Shown in pieces: positions 34,425 through 42,991 of a DNA stretch of 64,000 bases. Numbering within the stretch: the first letter of the stretch is position 1; each line of letters starts with the position of its first letter. Made by a program: the position numbers and the translations under genes. A model generated the notes under the pieces. That model had not been told where the DNA came from and searched no databases. It was given only the letters and a program-made list of their open reading frames with translations. Source of the DNA: Alloprevotella rava (GTDB lineage: Bacteria > Bacteroidota > Bacteroidia > Bacteroidales > Bacteroidaceae); NCBI RefSeq assembly GCF_014195585.1, contig NZ_JACICA010000004.1, positions 1 through 64,000 of the forward strand, in the 5' to 3' direction.

Positions 34425-35141
34425 TTAATTATATACGCAAGAATTGTTGAAAGGTTTACTCATGGGATTCAGCTTTGCCCTATGAATATAGGATTTCACA
34501 CAGGGGTTCGAGAAGAAAGTAGGCGGAACACGCTGTAAAATATTGCTGATGTGTTCTGTCATTACGGGAGTAGGGTACTGACTACACAGAATCATAAAGA
34601 ATCCAGGGCCTAATACGTTGTCAGAGTTATCTACAATAAATTTTGTTTCCAACTCTTCAGATTTTTTATTGAGCATATCGGCCTTTTTTCCGAACTTTTT
34701 GTTGATGACATCCATGGAGTAACCTGCCAGCATCATTTTGATGGCTTTTTCCTGTATTTCCCACATCTCGTTGTCGATGCGGTTCTTCTGACGGTAGAAT
34801 TTATAGAGGCGGTCATTAAGTGGGCCTCCCGAAACGCGTTGTCCGAGATTGTCCACAGAAATTGTGAGATTGCCATTCTCAAGCACGATAGGCATTACAT
34901 TCTCGTTGTCCATGCATACTTGTGCAAGTACGATAGAGTCCACAGCACCAAAGAAATTGAATCTGCCATGTATCACTTTGCACGAGTCAATGTTTTCAGA
35001 AACAATACCATTGGAAGTTACTTTCAGATAGAGCATGCGCCCGTCCAGAACGGGTACTGTCGAATTACCAGCTATGTTGTATTGTTCCGTACATGAAGTT
35101 AGGAACAAACTGGATATGAGTAGTAATAAAAATTGTCGCAT
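34425..35141 (-). CDS. DUF4369-type lipoprotein
   Basis: 238 aa from ATG 35141 (MRQFLLLLISSLFLTSC). The LTSC lipobox marks a lipoprotein. Residues 20-120 have the DUF4369 beta pattern (LDGRMLYLKVTSNG, GRFNFFGAVDSIVLAQV, VLENGNLTISVD). The C-terminal half is helical (KKFGKKADMLNKKSEELETK). In longer relatives DUF4369 precedes a thioredoxin fold, which is absent here. Function unknown. A -7 box TATATTTG at 35161-35168 lies just upstream. Confidence 0.75.
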   Translation of the reverse strand: MRQFLLLLISSLFLTSCTEQYNIAGNSTVPVLDGRMLYLKVTSNGIVSENIDSCKVIHGRFNFFGAVDSIVLAQVCMDNENVMPIVLENGNLTISVDNLGQRVSGGPLNDRLYKFYRQKNRIDNEMWEIQEKAIKMMLAGYSMDVINKKFGKKADMLNKKSEELETKFIVDNSDNVLGPGFFMILCSQYPTPVMTEHISNILQRVPPTFFSNPCVKSYIHRAKLNPMSKPFNNSCVYN

Positions 35142-35160
35142 GTCCTTTTCTTTTGTATTG

Positions 35161-35168
35161 CAAATATA
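35161..35168 (-). promoter_or_regulatory. -7 box of DUF4369 lipoprotein gene
   Basis: TATATTTG on the minus strand, 20 bp before ATG 35141. The short distance favours this start over the upstream ATG at 35171, which would precede the transcription start. Confidence 0.6.
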
Positions 35169-35300
35169 CATTGCGGCAATGAAAGTGTTTTGCCCTAATT
35201 GTTAGAAAATGTTGTTTTATAGTACATTTAACGATTTGTCCAAGGCTTTTAACGATTCTTCGCCTCCCTCGAGGAGTAGTTCGGATAATGTTGTCTGTAC

Positions 35301-35654
35301 TTATTCCTTGTTAAGGGATGCAAGGCGAAAGGCGGAGTAGACTTCGAATATCGCTGCAATGCAGAGAGAAAGCTTCCACAGATCGCCTGTCAATGGGCGT
35401 AGGTGGAAGTATTCTGTAAACATTAGAGCGGCTGTAACTAACAGAAGAATTGCTCCTGACACCTGTTGTCGGCGCAGGCGACGAATCACGATGTCATGTC
35501 CTTTGTAGTGTTGGCGAAACTGCACAATGGCAAAGGGAATAGCCCCAACAGTGTAGATTATTGCGGCGTAGATGAATTTTTCCTGACTAAGAAAAATGGG
35601 GAGTATTGCACCGATAAGTAGGAGGATACCTCCTAGTTGAAAAAGTCGTTCCAT
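35301..35654 (-). CDS. Small four-helix membrane protein
   Basis: 117 aa. Four hydrophobic segments: LGGILLLIGAILPIFL, YAAIIYTVGAIPFAIV, SGAILLLVTAALMF and LWKLSLCIAAIFEVYSAFRL. No signature motif. It starts 2 bp after the FtsB-like gene stops and is thus coupled to it. A small integral inner-membrane protein of unknown function, possibly linked to division or wall synthesis by context only. Confidence 0.7.
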   Translation of the reverse strand: MERLFQLGGILLLIGAILPIFLSQEKFIYAAIIYTVGAIPFAIVQFRQHYKGHDIVIRRLRRQQVSGAILLLVTAALMFTEYFHLRPLTGDLWKLSLCIAAIFEVYSAFRLASLNKE

Positions 35655-35656
35655 TC

Positions 35657-35959
35657 TTATTTTTGTTCTTCTATGAGATAAACATCCTCATTATCTTTCT
35701 TCATGACAAGGCTCACGCGCGCCACGTCCTCCACTGCTTTCGGGCTCTGGGATAGTTCGCGCATACGTTCGGAGTCTGCTTCATACTGCTTGTCGTAGTT
35801 TGCAATTTGTTCGATCATCTCCTGGTTGCGCTGATGTAGTTGATAGCGATAGAAGAGGCTGTTGTTGTCGAGAAGTCCAACAACAAGAAGGAAAAAAGCA
35901 ATTGTAAAGAGATACTTATGCTTCAGTACAAACCTACCGATGTTTGCAAGAGGTGCCAT
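35657..35959 (-). CDS. FtsB/DivIC-like septum formation protein
   Basis: 100 aa. One membrane segment (FTIAFFLLVVGLLDNNSL, about residues 17-34) is followed by a short coiled coil (YRYQLHQRNQEMIEQIANYD) and a C-terminal block MKKDNEDVYLIEE typical of FtsB/DivIC. It belongs to the FtsBLQ-type complex that activates septal peptidoglycan synthesis. It lies 12 bp after queF. Confidence 0.82.
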   Translation of the reverse strand: MAPLANIGRFVLKHKYLFTIAFFLLVVGLLDNNSLFYRYQLHQRNQEMIEQIANYDKQYEADSERMRELSQSPKAVEDVARVSLVMKKDNEDVYLIEEQK

Positions 35960-35971
35960 GAGAGCTTGGAT

Positions 35972-36436
35972 TTAGAGGTCGTGCTGCTGTAGACGGTACT
36001 CAGCAAGCTTTTCGTATTTTGTTCCTTTTCGGCCATAGTTGGCATAGGGAAAGATGCTGATGCCACCGCGCGGGGTGAAAAGGCCCGTTACCTCAATGTA
36101 TTTCGGGTCCATCAACTTGATGAGATCCTTCATAATAACGTTCACGCAGTCTTCGTGGAAATCGCCATGGTTTCTGAAGCTGAAAAGATAGAGCTTCAGG
36201 CTTTTGCTTTCCACCATGCGTACATCGGGAATGTAGTTGATGCGGATTTCTGCAAAGTCGGGCTGTCCTGTGATGGGACAGAGACTGGTAAATTCTGGAC
36301 AATTAAATCGTACCCAGTAATCGTTATCGGGGTGTTTGTTTACAAAAGATTCTAACACCTCTGGAGCATAGTCACTCTTATATTCGGTCTTACGCCCTAG
36401 CGTGTTCAGACCTTCATTTTCTCTATTTGAAGCCAT
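35972..36436 (-). CDS. queF: NADPH-dependent 7-cyano-7-deazaguanine reductase
   Basis: 154 aa, short (YkvM-type) QueF. The thioimide-forming Cys lies in [13 protein letters not shown] (about residue 53), with the conserved Asp seven residues later. The QueF motif [20 protein letters not shown] is complete. It reduces preQ0 to preQ1 in queuosine synthesis. It lies 48 bp after queC in the same direction. Confidence 0.93.
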   Translation of the reverse strand: MASNRENEGLNTLGRKTEYKSDYAPEVLESFVNKHPDNDYWVRFNCPEFTSLCPITGQPDFAEIRINYIPDVRMVESKSLKLYLFSFRNHGDFHEDCVNVIMKDLIKLMDPKYIEVTGLFTPRGGISIFPYANYGRKGTKYEKLAEYRLQQHDL

Positions 36437-36484
36437 AATATATTATATAGGTATATAAATACCGACTATTCAGTGCCGGTCGTT

Positions 36485-37180
36485 TTATTCTTGCGGGTGC
36501 ATCACGTCGAAAGGTGTCTTACCTGCTGCTTTTAGTTCTAGGTATGAATCAAGGCCATGCTTACGCAGTTTGCAACTGGGACAGTGTCCGCACCCATCGC
36601 CTGCTATGCCATTGTAGCATGTCAAGGTTTCGTGGCGCACCAAGTCCAGCACGCCCAGCTCGTCGCTTAAGGCCCATGTCTGGCATTTGTCCAGCCACAT
36701 CAGCGGCGTATGGAGAACAAATTGTTCGTCCATGGCTAAATTCAGTGTCACATTAAGACTCTTGATGAACGAGTCCCGACAGTCGGGGTAGCCCGAGAAG
36801 TCTGTTTGTGAAACGCCCGTGACAAGATGGAAGATGCCACGCTCGCGCGCATAGACGGCTGCAATGCTCAGAAAGAACATATTACGTCCCGGCACAAACG
36901 TGTTTGGGAAACTATCAGCAGGCTTTTCTTGATCCATTTCCAGGGTGGTATCTGTCAGTGAGTTTTTGCCCAAACTCCCGATGAAGCTCACGTCCATTTT
37001 GTCGAAATGTACGCCTGCTTCTTTAGCAATCTTTTCTGCTAGTTCCACTTCCAGTACATGTTTCTGACCATATATGAAAGCAAGTGCGTAAACCTCTTTG
37101 AAATGGGCCTTTGCCCAGTAGAGGCAGGTGGTGGAGTCCTGTCCACCACTGAATACTACTAATACTTTATCGTTGTTCAT
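36485..37180 (-). CDS. queC: 7-cyano-7-deazaguanine synthase
   Basis: 231 aa. ATP pyrophosphatase loop [16 protein letters not shown] at residues 8-23. Zinc-binding Cys cluster at the C-terminus: [17 protein letters not shown]. It converts 7-carboxy-7-deazaguanine to preQ0 with ATP and ammonia. It forms an operon with queF; queD and queE are not in this window. A small hypothetical gene precedes it by 12 bp. Confidence 0.93.
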   Translation of the reverse strand: MNNDKVLVVFSGGQDSTTCLYWAKAHFKEVYALAFIYGQKHVLEVELAEKIAKEAGVHFDKMDVSFIGSLGKNSLTDTTLEMDQEKPADSFPNTFVPGRNMFFLSIAAVYARERGIFHLVTGVSQTDFSGYPDCRDSFIKSLNVTLNLAMDEQFVLHTPLMWLDKCQTWALSDELGVLDLVRHETLTCYNGIAGDGCGHCPSCKLRKHGLDSYLELKAAGKTPFDVMHPQE

Positions 37181-37192
37181 TATTTTCTAACG

Positions 37193-37447
37193 CTATTCTA
37201 TCCCCAAATCTTGCAGCTTCTTTTGGATACGAAAGAGAATCTCTATGTGACCTTTCAAACCAGGACGTTCATACGCGTCTAGAGCCATTTCGCTCATCAG
37301 GTGGCACGTTTTTTTTACGTCTGGAATAGTCGTTGCCCGGTCTAGTTCTAACGAGTCGGGCATTTGGTCCTTGTGCGCCGCGAGCCAGTCGGTCAGAGCG
37401 TTCACTTCCTCTTTTGTGTAGAGTACTATGGGTTTTCGTGCAGCCAT
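37193..37447 (-). CDS. Small hypothetical protein upstream of queC
   Basis: 84 aa, soluble, helical (KEEVNALTDWLAAHKDQMPD, IEILFRIQKKLQDLGIE). It has its own promoter box 18-25 bp before the ATG and stops 12 bp before queC starts, so it heads the queC-queF-ftsB transcript. No motif recognised. Confidence 0.7.
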   Translation of the reverse strand: MAARKPIVLYTKEEVNALTDWLAAHKDQMPDSLELDRATTIPDVKKTCHLMSEMALDAYERPGLKGHIEILFRIQKKLQDLGIE

Positions 37448-37464
37448 AAAATCTGTATTTCCTG

Positions 37465-37472
37465 CAAAATTA
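37465..37472 (-). promoter_or_regulatory. -7 box of queC operon
   Basis: TAATTTTG on the minus strand just before the ATG at 37447, leaving a leader of about 12 nt. This leaves no room for a preQ1 riboswitch. Confidence 0.6.
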
Positions 37473-37579
37473 GTGAAATCTTTGCAGAATGCCTATACTT
37501 GTATGCTAAGGCAGGATGTGAACAATGTATGCTCACATCCCGTGCGTACAGCTTTTTCTTAAAGTCTTTTTTCTCTTTC

Positions 37580-38194
37580 TTATTCCTCTACGACAACTGT
37601 CTTTGTTTTCAGTTGTGCGCCTGCGGCTTTAGCGGCTTCACGGAAAATTTCGTTCTTGCGGTCGATAGTGAAGCGGCGGAATTTTCCAGCCATGCGGGTC
37701 AACTGACCTTTTGGGGTGAGCGCGTTAGCGTCTGTAATCCAATCTTCAGCGCGGTAGTCCTGCAATTTGTCGTTCGGAGTTTCTTCCGGCTCATATATAT
37801 AATGGAGTCGTTGCAGAGACACTGTGAATTTGTTGTCCTCTACTTGGTAGATAACATCATAGAAGAAACGAGTGCGATGGGTCACCCATGCCTTTTTCTT
37901 GAAGTAGAGATATTCCTCGATGCGTGCAGCCAAGAGGCCGTTGGCTTCATCGCTCTCCGCAATGCGGCATTGCGGCAGGGCATTCTCTCCCTTGATGAGT
38001 TGTTGCTGCGTGAAGTCGGTCAGCCGTTTCAGAATTTCGGTTTTGCTTGTGCCAGGCACGTCGTACGTATGGCTGAAGACCACCACACCTTGTTCGTTGA
38101 CGGGGACAGCACCTTTCAGATATTTTTGCTCTGTCTGAGCCACAACTGTTAGCGGTAAGAGGAGGAGCAGGAAAAGTAGTTTACGGATTTTCAT
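37580..38194 (-). CDS. DUF4468-domain secreted protein
   Basis: 204 aa. Signal peptide MKIRKLLFLLLLLPLTVVAQ. The DUF4468 pattern covers residues 28-130: GVVVFSHTYDVPGTSKTEIL (start), EEYLYFKKKAWVTHRTRFFY, VEDNKFTVSLQRLHYIYE. Members are periplasmic or surface proteins of unknown role in Bacteroidetes. It is monocistronic with a -7 box TATATTTG at 38215-38222. Confidence 0.8.
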   Translation of the reverse strand: MKIRKLLFLLLLLPLTVVAQTEQKYLKGAVPVNEQGVVVFSHTYDVPGTSKTEILKRLTDFTQQQLIKGENALPQCRIAESDEANGLLAARIEEYLYFKKKAWVTHRTRFFYDVIYQVEDNKFTVSLQRLHYIYEPEETPNDKLQDYRAEDWITDANALTPKGQLTRMAGKFRRFTIDRKNEIFREAAKAAGAQLKTKTVVVEE

Positions 38195-38214
38195 TGTTTC
38201 CTATTTTAGTTTGT

Positions 38215-38222
38215 GTGCAAAT
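38215..38222 (-). promoter_or_regulatory. -7 box of DUF4468 gene
   Basis: TATATTTG on the minus strand, 21 bp before ATG 38194; matches TAnnTTTG. Confidence 0.6.
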
Positions 38223-38305
38223 ATAATGAATTACTTTTGGTCTGTTGTGTGAAAAAACTAAATAAATGTGGACGCTTTCTGATTCGTTCTTTTATGAAAA
38301 AGTTG

Positions 38306-38313
38306 TAATATTG
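38306..38313 (+). promoter_or_regulatory. -7-like box close to ATG of TIGR02757 gene
   Basis: TAATATTG ends 7 bp before the ATG at 38321, so transcription would begin at or within a few bases of the start codon (leaderless or nearly so). Confidence 0.5.
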
Positions 38314-38320
38314 CGGCCGT

Positions 38321-39091
38321 ATGGGAAAAAAGCGAATAGGAAAGAAGCGTTTAGCAGCATTGTTGGATGCTGCGGCGAAGAAATATGAGGTAGCAGAATT
38401 CTTGATAGGAGACCCGAGTTGTTTCATGCACAAGGTGGAGGGGCAGAGTAATCAAGAGTTGATGGGCTTCATTGCTTCCGTTTTCAGTTATGGTAATAGG
38501 CAACTCTTTTTCCCGCGTATCCAATTTTTTCTAGATGTTTCTGCCGGACAAATCGATACTTGGTTGCGGAGTGGAACTTTCCGCCTAGATGTGCCCGATG
38601 AGGAGCGTTGCTTTTATCGTCTCGACCAGTGGCGTCATGTACGCCAATTCTTGGAGGGACTTTATGCGCTCTTGCATGAGTATGGGACGCTGGGCGAGTT
38701 TGTGCAGCAATACGCCACAACAGGACTGCAAGCCGTTGAAGTGCTGACCGCTTATTTCTGCCTGTGGGATGTAGGGCATTTGGTACCGAAGAATGCAAAA
38801 TCTTCCTGCAAGCGTATCTGTATGTTTCTGCGCTGGATGGTGCGCGATGCTTCCCCCGTGGATTTGGGATTATGGTCATTCATCGACAAGCGCACTCTTC
38901 TCATTCCTTTGGATACTCATGTTTTGAATCAAGCTCTTTTACTCGGACTCGTTTCCTCTCGCACTGCGTCGATGTCGGCAGTGCGCCGACTTTCTGATCG
39001 CCTTCTTGAAATTTTCCCTACCGACCCTCTGCGTGCCGATTTTGCCCTCTTTGGCGTCGGCGTTAATGCGGCTGAATTTGTGGAAGAATAG
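38321..39091 (+). CDS. TIGR02757-family protein (DUF2400)
   Basis: 256 aa, soluble. Family blocks: DPSCFMHKVEGQSNQELMGF, IASVFSYGNRQLFFPRI, FLRWMVRDASPVDLGLWSFI, LIPLDTHVLNQALLLGL, FALFGVGVNAAEF. The C-terminal arrangement with a D-x-H-x-x pattern recalls HhH-type DNA glycosylases, so a nucleic-acid role is plausible but unproven. Transcribed alone; a hairpin at 39139-39168 and repeat copy C follow. Confidence 0.8.
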   Translation: MGKKRIGKKRLAALLDAAAKKYEVAEFLIGDPSCFMHKVEGQSNQELMGFIASVFSYGNRQLFFPRIQFFLDVSAGQIDTWLRSGTFRLDVPDEERCFYRLDQWRHVRQFLEGLYALLHEYGTLGEFVQQYATTGLQAVEVLTAYFCLWDVGHLVPKNAKSSCKRICMFLRWMVRDASPVDLGLWSFIDKRTLLIPLDTHVLNQALLLGLVSSRTASMSAVRRLSDRLLEIFPTDPLRADFALFGVGVNAAEFVEE

Positions 39092-39138
39092 GGAAGGGGA
39101 GAGCCTTTAGGTTTTTGTAAACAGCTTTCTTATTTTAT

Positions 39139-39168
39139 GCGGTTGAAGAAGGATATCTTCTTCCGCTT
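39139..39168 (+). terminator. Hairpin after TIGR02757 gene
   Basis: GCGG-TT-GAAGAAG (39139-39151) pairs with CTTCTTC-CGC (39157-39166), loop GATAT, followed by a short TTTC tract. Likely terminator. Confidence 0.6.
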
Positions 39169-39210
39169 TCTATGTGCTGAGCATTTCTTTTTCCCTTCTG
39201 ACTCGTGAAT

Positions 39211-39269
39211 ACAATAAGGCTGTCGGCTGACAGAATAAGGATGTCAGCTGATATCCTTATTGTATTTTC
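39211..39269 (+). repeat. 59-bp intergenic repeat, copy C
   Basis: ACAATAAGGCTGTCGGCTG(ACA), GAATAAGGATGTCAGCTG(ATA), then the inverted TCCTTATTGTATTTTC. The last two parts form a 28-bp near-perfect palindrome ending in T-rich DNA. It lies between two convergent genes, consistent with a terminator role here. A further CAATAAGGAT follows at 39276. Confidence 0.8.
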
Positions 39270-39346
39270 AAACGCAATAAGGATATTTTCGGATCGTAAT
39301 ATGAACAGTAATAGCGGTTTAGGAGAAACTCTTTGCGCTGTAGTTC

Positions 39347-39829
39347 CTATCTTTGTCTTTTCAGTTCACTTTTATCTAAAACTACATAGATTGTGTCAAC
39401 AACTCGGCCTTGTTGGGATGTACTATTGAGACGCTTGGCAACATTTGCAAAGTCTTTATCAAGCACAGTGACATCGTCCACGAAATAATCGGTCTCGCCG
39501 CGATTGGTAAAGATATTTTTAAGTCCCCAAACCTCGTGGTATTTCAGTTTCACTTTCCACCCCTCAACTTGTGCTTGATAAAGCAGGTGAATCAAAGAGT
39601 CTTGATCGGAACGGTCGTTATCGAACGAGAAAGAAAAAGGCGCGCCACTGGTGTTCATCCCCGTTTGAGTAAGATTTAGGCGACCTTCCCAACTATCCCA
39701 TATCACACCTTTGCGTGTGAACTCTATAAGATTACCTACCTTTTCTCCATTGGAATAGTTTTCCTTGCAGCTGCTCAGTCCTAAGGCAATAGTCATGAGC
39801 ATAACGGCATATAAAAGTTTTTTACTCAT
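39347..39829 (-). CDS. Conserved lipoprotein of unknown function
   Basis: 160 aa. Signal with lipobox LGLSSC (Cys about residue 21). Conserved-looking blocks EFTRKGVIWDSWEGRLNLTQ, KVKLKYHEVW and FTNRGETDYFVDDVTVL recur, from memory, in Bacteroides lipoproteins without function. Single-gene transcript from the promoter at 39852-39883, convergent with the TIGR02757 gene. Confidence 0.75.
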   Translation of the reverse strand: MSKKLLYAVMLMTIALGLSSCKENYSNGEKVGNLIEFTRKGVIWDSWEGRLNLTQTGMNTSGAPFSFSFDNDRSDQDSLIHLLYQAQVEGWKVKLKYHEVWGLKNIFTNRGETDYFVDDVTVLDKDFANVAKRLNSTSQQGRVVDTIYVVLDKSELKRQR

Positions 39830-39851
39830 AATGATTCTCTTTTGATTGCGG

Positions 39852-39883
39852 CAAACTTACAAATTTCCGCCGACCAAACAAAA
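39852..39883 (-). promoter_or_regulatory. Promoter of the 160-aa lipoprotein
   Basis: On the minus strand TTTTG (39879-39883), 19 bp spacer, TAAGTTTG (39852-39859). An 8-bp inverted repeat TTCCGCCG/CGGCGGAA (39865-39872, 39892-39899) overlaps it and may be the terminator of the glm operon or an operator. Confidence 0.75.
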
Positions 39884-39927
39884 GTCTGTGCCGGCGGAAC
39901 CCATCTAATCGTTATTGAGAAAAATTG

Positions 39928-40239
39928 TTAGATTTCTATTTCCATTCCCATAAGAGGCGCGTGCTGTTGTGCGCCATAGACGTCGGTTTCTCCCAAAGCT
40001 CCACTAGGAATAGGGCGGCGGATAGTTATTTTTACAGCCTTTGCAGGGTCGAAATAAACAAGGTGAAACACATCGGTTTCAGGAATGCCATAGAGTGCGC
40101 AAAACTTCTCCTTGCTCACAGCTTGTGCAGCTTTCACCTTCCCATACGTTTCGAAGTCCTTAAAAATAACATCGAATGTTAGCTCATAAGGCCCTGAGTT
40201 TTTGCTTCGAATAACAGAAGCTATATCTATTAGTTTCAT
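39928..40239 (-). CDS. DUF4387 protein, last gene of methylaspartate operon
   Basis: 103 aa. Whole length fits DUF4387: LIDIASVIRSKNSGPYELTF at the start, YGIPETDVFHLVYFDPAKAV in the middle, IKITIRRPIPSGALGETDVY-type end. DUF4387 proteins usually pair with an AtuA/DUF1446 protein, as here (71 bp after it). The pair is thought to act as one unit in acid or acyl-CoA breakdown, but its reaction is not established to my knowledge. Here it sits in the glutamate methylaspartate pathway operon. Confidence 0.85.
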   Translation of the reverse strand: MKLIDIASVIRSKNSGPYELTFDVIFKDFETYGKVKAAQAVSKEKFCALYGIPETDVFHLVYFDPAKAVKITIRRPIPSGALGETDVYGAQQHAPLMGMEIEI

Positions 40240-40310
40240 GATTTTATAAATAATATTTAATCAAAAGTCCCTCTCAGAGGATAAAACGAAGGGACAATGA
40301 TTTCATTTTC

Positions 40311-41669
40311 TTATAGTTCTAACAAATGTATGGGGAACGGCTCACAAGGATCTGCTACGCGCAATAGGTGATAGACATTGAATTCAAACACCTCTCCCAT
40401 GCGGCAGTCGCTCGGCGAGAAAGGGAAGGCAAGATTTCCCGCTGTGGAGATGCGTCCCTCATAGCCGTAGTGCAACATAGTACTGCGCGCAAACGAGCAG
40501 AGCGTATTGGCCTCCTCTTGCGTGGGAGCAACGGCTTCAATGATTATGAGCAACTCGTCGGACGAGGATTCGGGCGTTTCGGGGAACATGTGCATGACGC
40601 CTTTCTTACCGTAGACTTTGAAGTCGAGCCATATATCCCGACGATCTTTCATATTGAAATTATCTTCCACCCTACTACGTACGCCACGAATAACCTCGTC
40701 TATCTGACTAATCATAACAGGGTCGTGTGTAGCTGCAGGCGAAATGGTGCGGTATCCCACACGGCGCACACCTTCCAGTTTGACATAATAGTCTTCCGTA
40801 GGAACGAACTCTGTACCTCGAACTTCCACTTGGCTATCACTCAACTGCGTGAAAGTGGTCTTATGCAAGTCGATAGCACCTCCAGGACCGGGAAGTTCGT
40901 AAGGGTTGCTTTTCTCATAAAGAGAATGGGCCGCAACAGAGAGCGTGGTACATTTACGTTCAGGATTGAGCGGTTCTACTACAAAACTATCCTTGCGAAG
41001 CGTTCCCAGCATACAGTCGGAGCCACTTCCTGGCAAAGCCGTGATAGCTGCACATTCCAAGATTTTTCCCATATGGATAGCGAGCGCTTTCGGAAATCCT
41101 TTGCTGATGGCAAGGGCTGAAAACTCACACGGGTCATAAGAGCGGCCTGCGAGGATCACTTGTGCCCCCATTTCCAAGGCTTTCATGTATGGCTCTTCGC
41201 CCATCTGTCCCACGATATGAATACATTCGTCAACACTCTCTTCAGTGAGTTCCGGAGCAGGACCAAGCGGAGTGACATTTCCTTTGCGCAACTCTTCTTT
41301 GATAAAGTCCTTTTCAAACTCAGCATCAATCACGGCCATCTTAAAATGGAGATGCTGCTCACGCGCTATTTCTCGGATGATATCCACCGTAAGCTCTACG
41401 TGCGGACGAGCACCGCAACCGCCAGCCGTTCCAATCATCAGGGGGATTCCCTCCTCCAGAGCGGCAGGTATCATAATAGAAAGATCGCGCTTCACAGCAT
41501 TATTGTCCGTAAAACTATAGCCTGCGCCCAAATAGTATGGGCCTGGGTCTGTCGAGCCCGCATCGCAGGCTATGACATCTGGATGGCGGCGCATTCCTTC
41601 TTTAAAGGATTGCTCCGGAAAGCCATAGCCGAGGATGGCCGTTGGGGATAAAACTTTCAATTCTTCCAT
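40311..41669 (-). CDS. AtuA-family (DUF1446) protein in methylaspartate operon
   Basis: 452 aa from ATG 41669 (MEELKVLSPTAILGYGFPEQ); the longer frame overlaps the end of mal. Key blocks: ACDAGSTDPGPYYLGAGYSF, MIGTAGGCGARPHVELTVDI, LAGRSYDPCEFSALAISKGF, ECAAITALPGSGSDCMLGTL. These define the AtuA N-terminal domain found in acyclic terpene utilisation proteins. In this operon it follows methylaspartate ammonia-lyase by 16 bp and precedes DUF4387. No mesaconate hydratase or citramalate lyase is seen nearby, so this pair may process mesaconate or a derivative. That assignment is inference. Confidence 0.85.
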   Translation of the reverse strand: MEELKVLSPTAILGYGFPEQSFKEGMRRHPDVIACDAGSTDPGPYYLGAGYSFTDNNAVKRDLSIMIPAALEEGIPLMIGTAGGCGARPHVELTVDIIREIAREQHLHFKMAVIDAEFEKDFIKEELRKGNVTPLGPAPELTEESVDECIHIVGQMGEEPYMKALEMGAQVILAGRSYDPCEFSALAISKGFPKALAIHMGKILECAAITALPGSGSDCMLGTLRKDSFVVEPLNPERKCTTLSVAAHSLYEKSNPYELPGPGGAIDLHKTTFTQLSDSQVEVRGTEFVPTEDYYVKLEGVRRVGYRTISPAATHDPVMISQIDEVIRGVRSRVEDNFNMKDRRDIWLDFKVYGKKGVMHMFPETPESSSDELLIIIEAVAPTQEEANTLCSFARSTMLHYGYEGRISTAGNLAFPFSPSDCRMGEVFEFNVYHLLRVADPCEPFPIHLLEL

Positions 41670-41685
41670 AGCGAGTCCTCCTTTT

Positions 41686-42930
41686 CTATTTTGCTGCTCT
41701 GACGGCCAGAATTCGAGCCATCTCATTATATACAATCATATAACCTTCGTCCACTCCCATTCCTGGTTTGGCAAGATACTGCACGGGGCGAGTAGCCATA
41801 GCAATGTGAGCACATACTTCGGCTGAGCGGTTTGTTTCGTTACAAGTACCACCCAAATAAGCGCCCATTCCATGTTCTTTACAATAGAGCACAGCTTCTA
41901 TAGAGTTGTTGATACCTCCCAAGTCAGGCGTTTTAATTTGTGCCATGTGGCCGGCTTTAGCTTCTGTGAAGTCGCGCACATCTTCAAAGGTGTTGCACCA
42001 TTCATCGGCCACAATCTCAGCGTCAGTACCGATAGTCTCCATGTGGCGGCGGATAGCGGCTAACGCCTCTATCTGGGCTTGCTTTTCGCCCATATCTACG
42101 GGACCTTCCACACGTAGTTTGAAAGGTTTAGCTACTTCGGCCAATTCGGAGATGTACTCTGCTATACGTTTGAAATCATTCTCGAAAACAGTCCCAAGTG
42201 TTCCGTACACATCTATGTGGAATACGGGGTGATAATCGGGGCATGGGCGTTTCTCAACTACTCTATTGCGAAGCCATTCAACATAAGCGCGGATTTTCTC
42301 ACCTTTCCAGCCCACTTTGTCCTCTACGTGATTGAATAGCGCGTGAGGCAGGACGGCGGCCGCCTTCATAATCATCTTATCGGCGTTGAGGTAGCGATCA
42401 TCGCCCGACTGGGTGAAGATAGGAATCATCTCCTCACTAACATTCGTGCCATACTCTTCGGCCACAACTTCAGCCATGAGTTTGTGTTGACTTTTGGCCA
42501 CTGCATCCAAGCAGGCTTGTGTGATGCCGTAGCGGATGGCGGTATGGTAAACCTTACCAGTAGTAGGCGACACCATTTTATCTACGATATCAGCCAACTC
42601 GCGGAAAGAGGTGATTTCCAAACCTTCGTAGCGCGGGGCTATTTCCTTTTCAATGACGGGTATAAAGTCTTTGGCCAAAAACAGAGGGTCGCGGCCGCCC
42701 GCACCAGAGTATTGTACTGCAGCACAGTCTCCATGAGCCATTTGGCCATCTTCGAGCAAAAAGAGAACAGAGATGGATTCACCAGCTTGGCGAACGCTGG
42801 TAAAGCCTGGCGTAACAGGCTCGCCCGTATAGAAGTTGCCATCGTTGCGCGCTCCAGCTTTGATGGCGCGCTGATCGTCAAAGAAAAAACCTGTTTTCCC
42901 TGCTGAGCAAATCACTTTCTTGATTTTCAT
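41686..42930 (-). CDS. mal: Methylaspartate ammonia-lyase
   Basis: 414 aa, enolase-superfamily fold. Catalytic Lys in AQIKTPDLGGINN (about residue 333), metal-ligand acids at FHIDVYGTLG (about 238), and VADEWCNTFEDV (about 307). The C-terminal GGTCNETNRSAEVCAHIAMA block is family-specific. It removes ammonia from (2S,3S)-3-methylaspartate to give mesaconate, the second step of glutamate fermentation through the methylaspartate pathway. It lies 61 bp after glmE. Confidence 0.94.
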   Translation of the reverse strand: MKIKKVICSAGKTGFFFDDQRAIKAGARNDGNFYTGEPVTPGFTSVRQAGESISVLFLLEDGQMAHGDCAAVQYSGAGGRDPLFLAKDFIPVIEKEIAPRYEGLEITSFRELADIVDKMVSPTTGKVYHTAIRYGITQACLDAVAKSQHKLMAEVVAEEYGTNVSEEMIPIFTQSGDDRYLNADKMIMKAAAVLPHALFNHVEDKVGWKGEKIRAYVEWLRNRVVEKRPCPDYHPVFHIDVYGTLGTVFENDFKRIAEYISELAEVAKPFKLRVEGPVDMGEKQAQIEALAAIRRHMETIGTDAEIVADEWCNTFEDVRDFTEAKAGHMAQIKTPDLGGINNSIEAVLYCKEHGMGAYLGGTCNETNRSAEVCAHIAMATRPVQYLAKPGMGVDEGYMIVYNEMARILAVRAAK

Positions 42931-42991
42931 AGTGGTATCAATTATTTTGTTATGTTATGGGTTGCTTGTATTGGCAGACTCATCAGAGTGT

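Noticed and set aside
37448-37520. Possible preQ1 riboswitch before the queC-queF operon
   Set aside because: The promoter -7 box is only about 18 bp before the first start codon, leaving no room.
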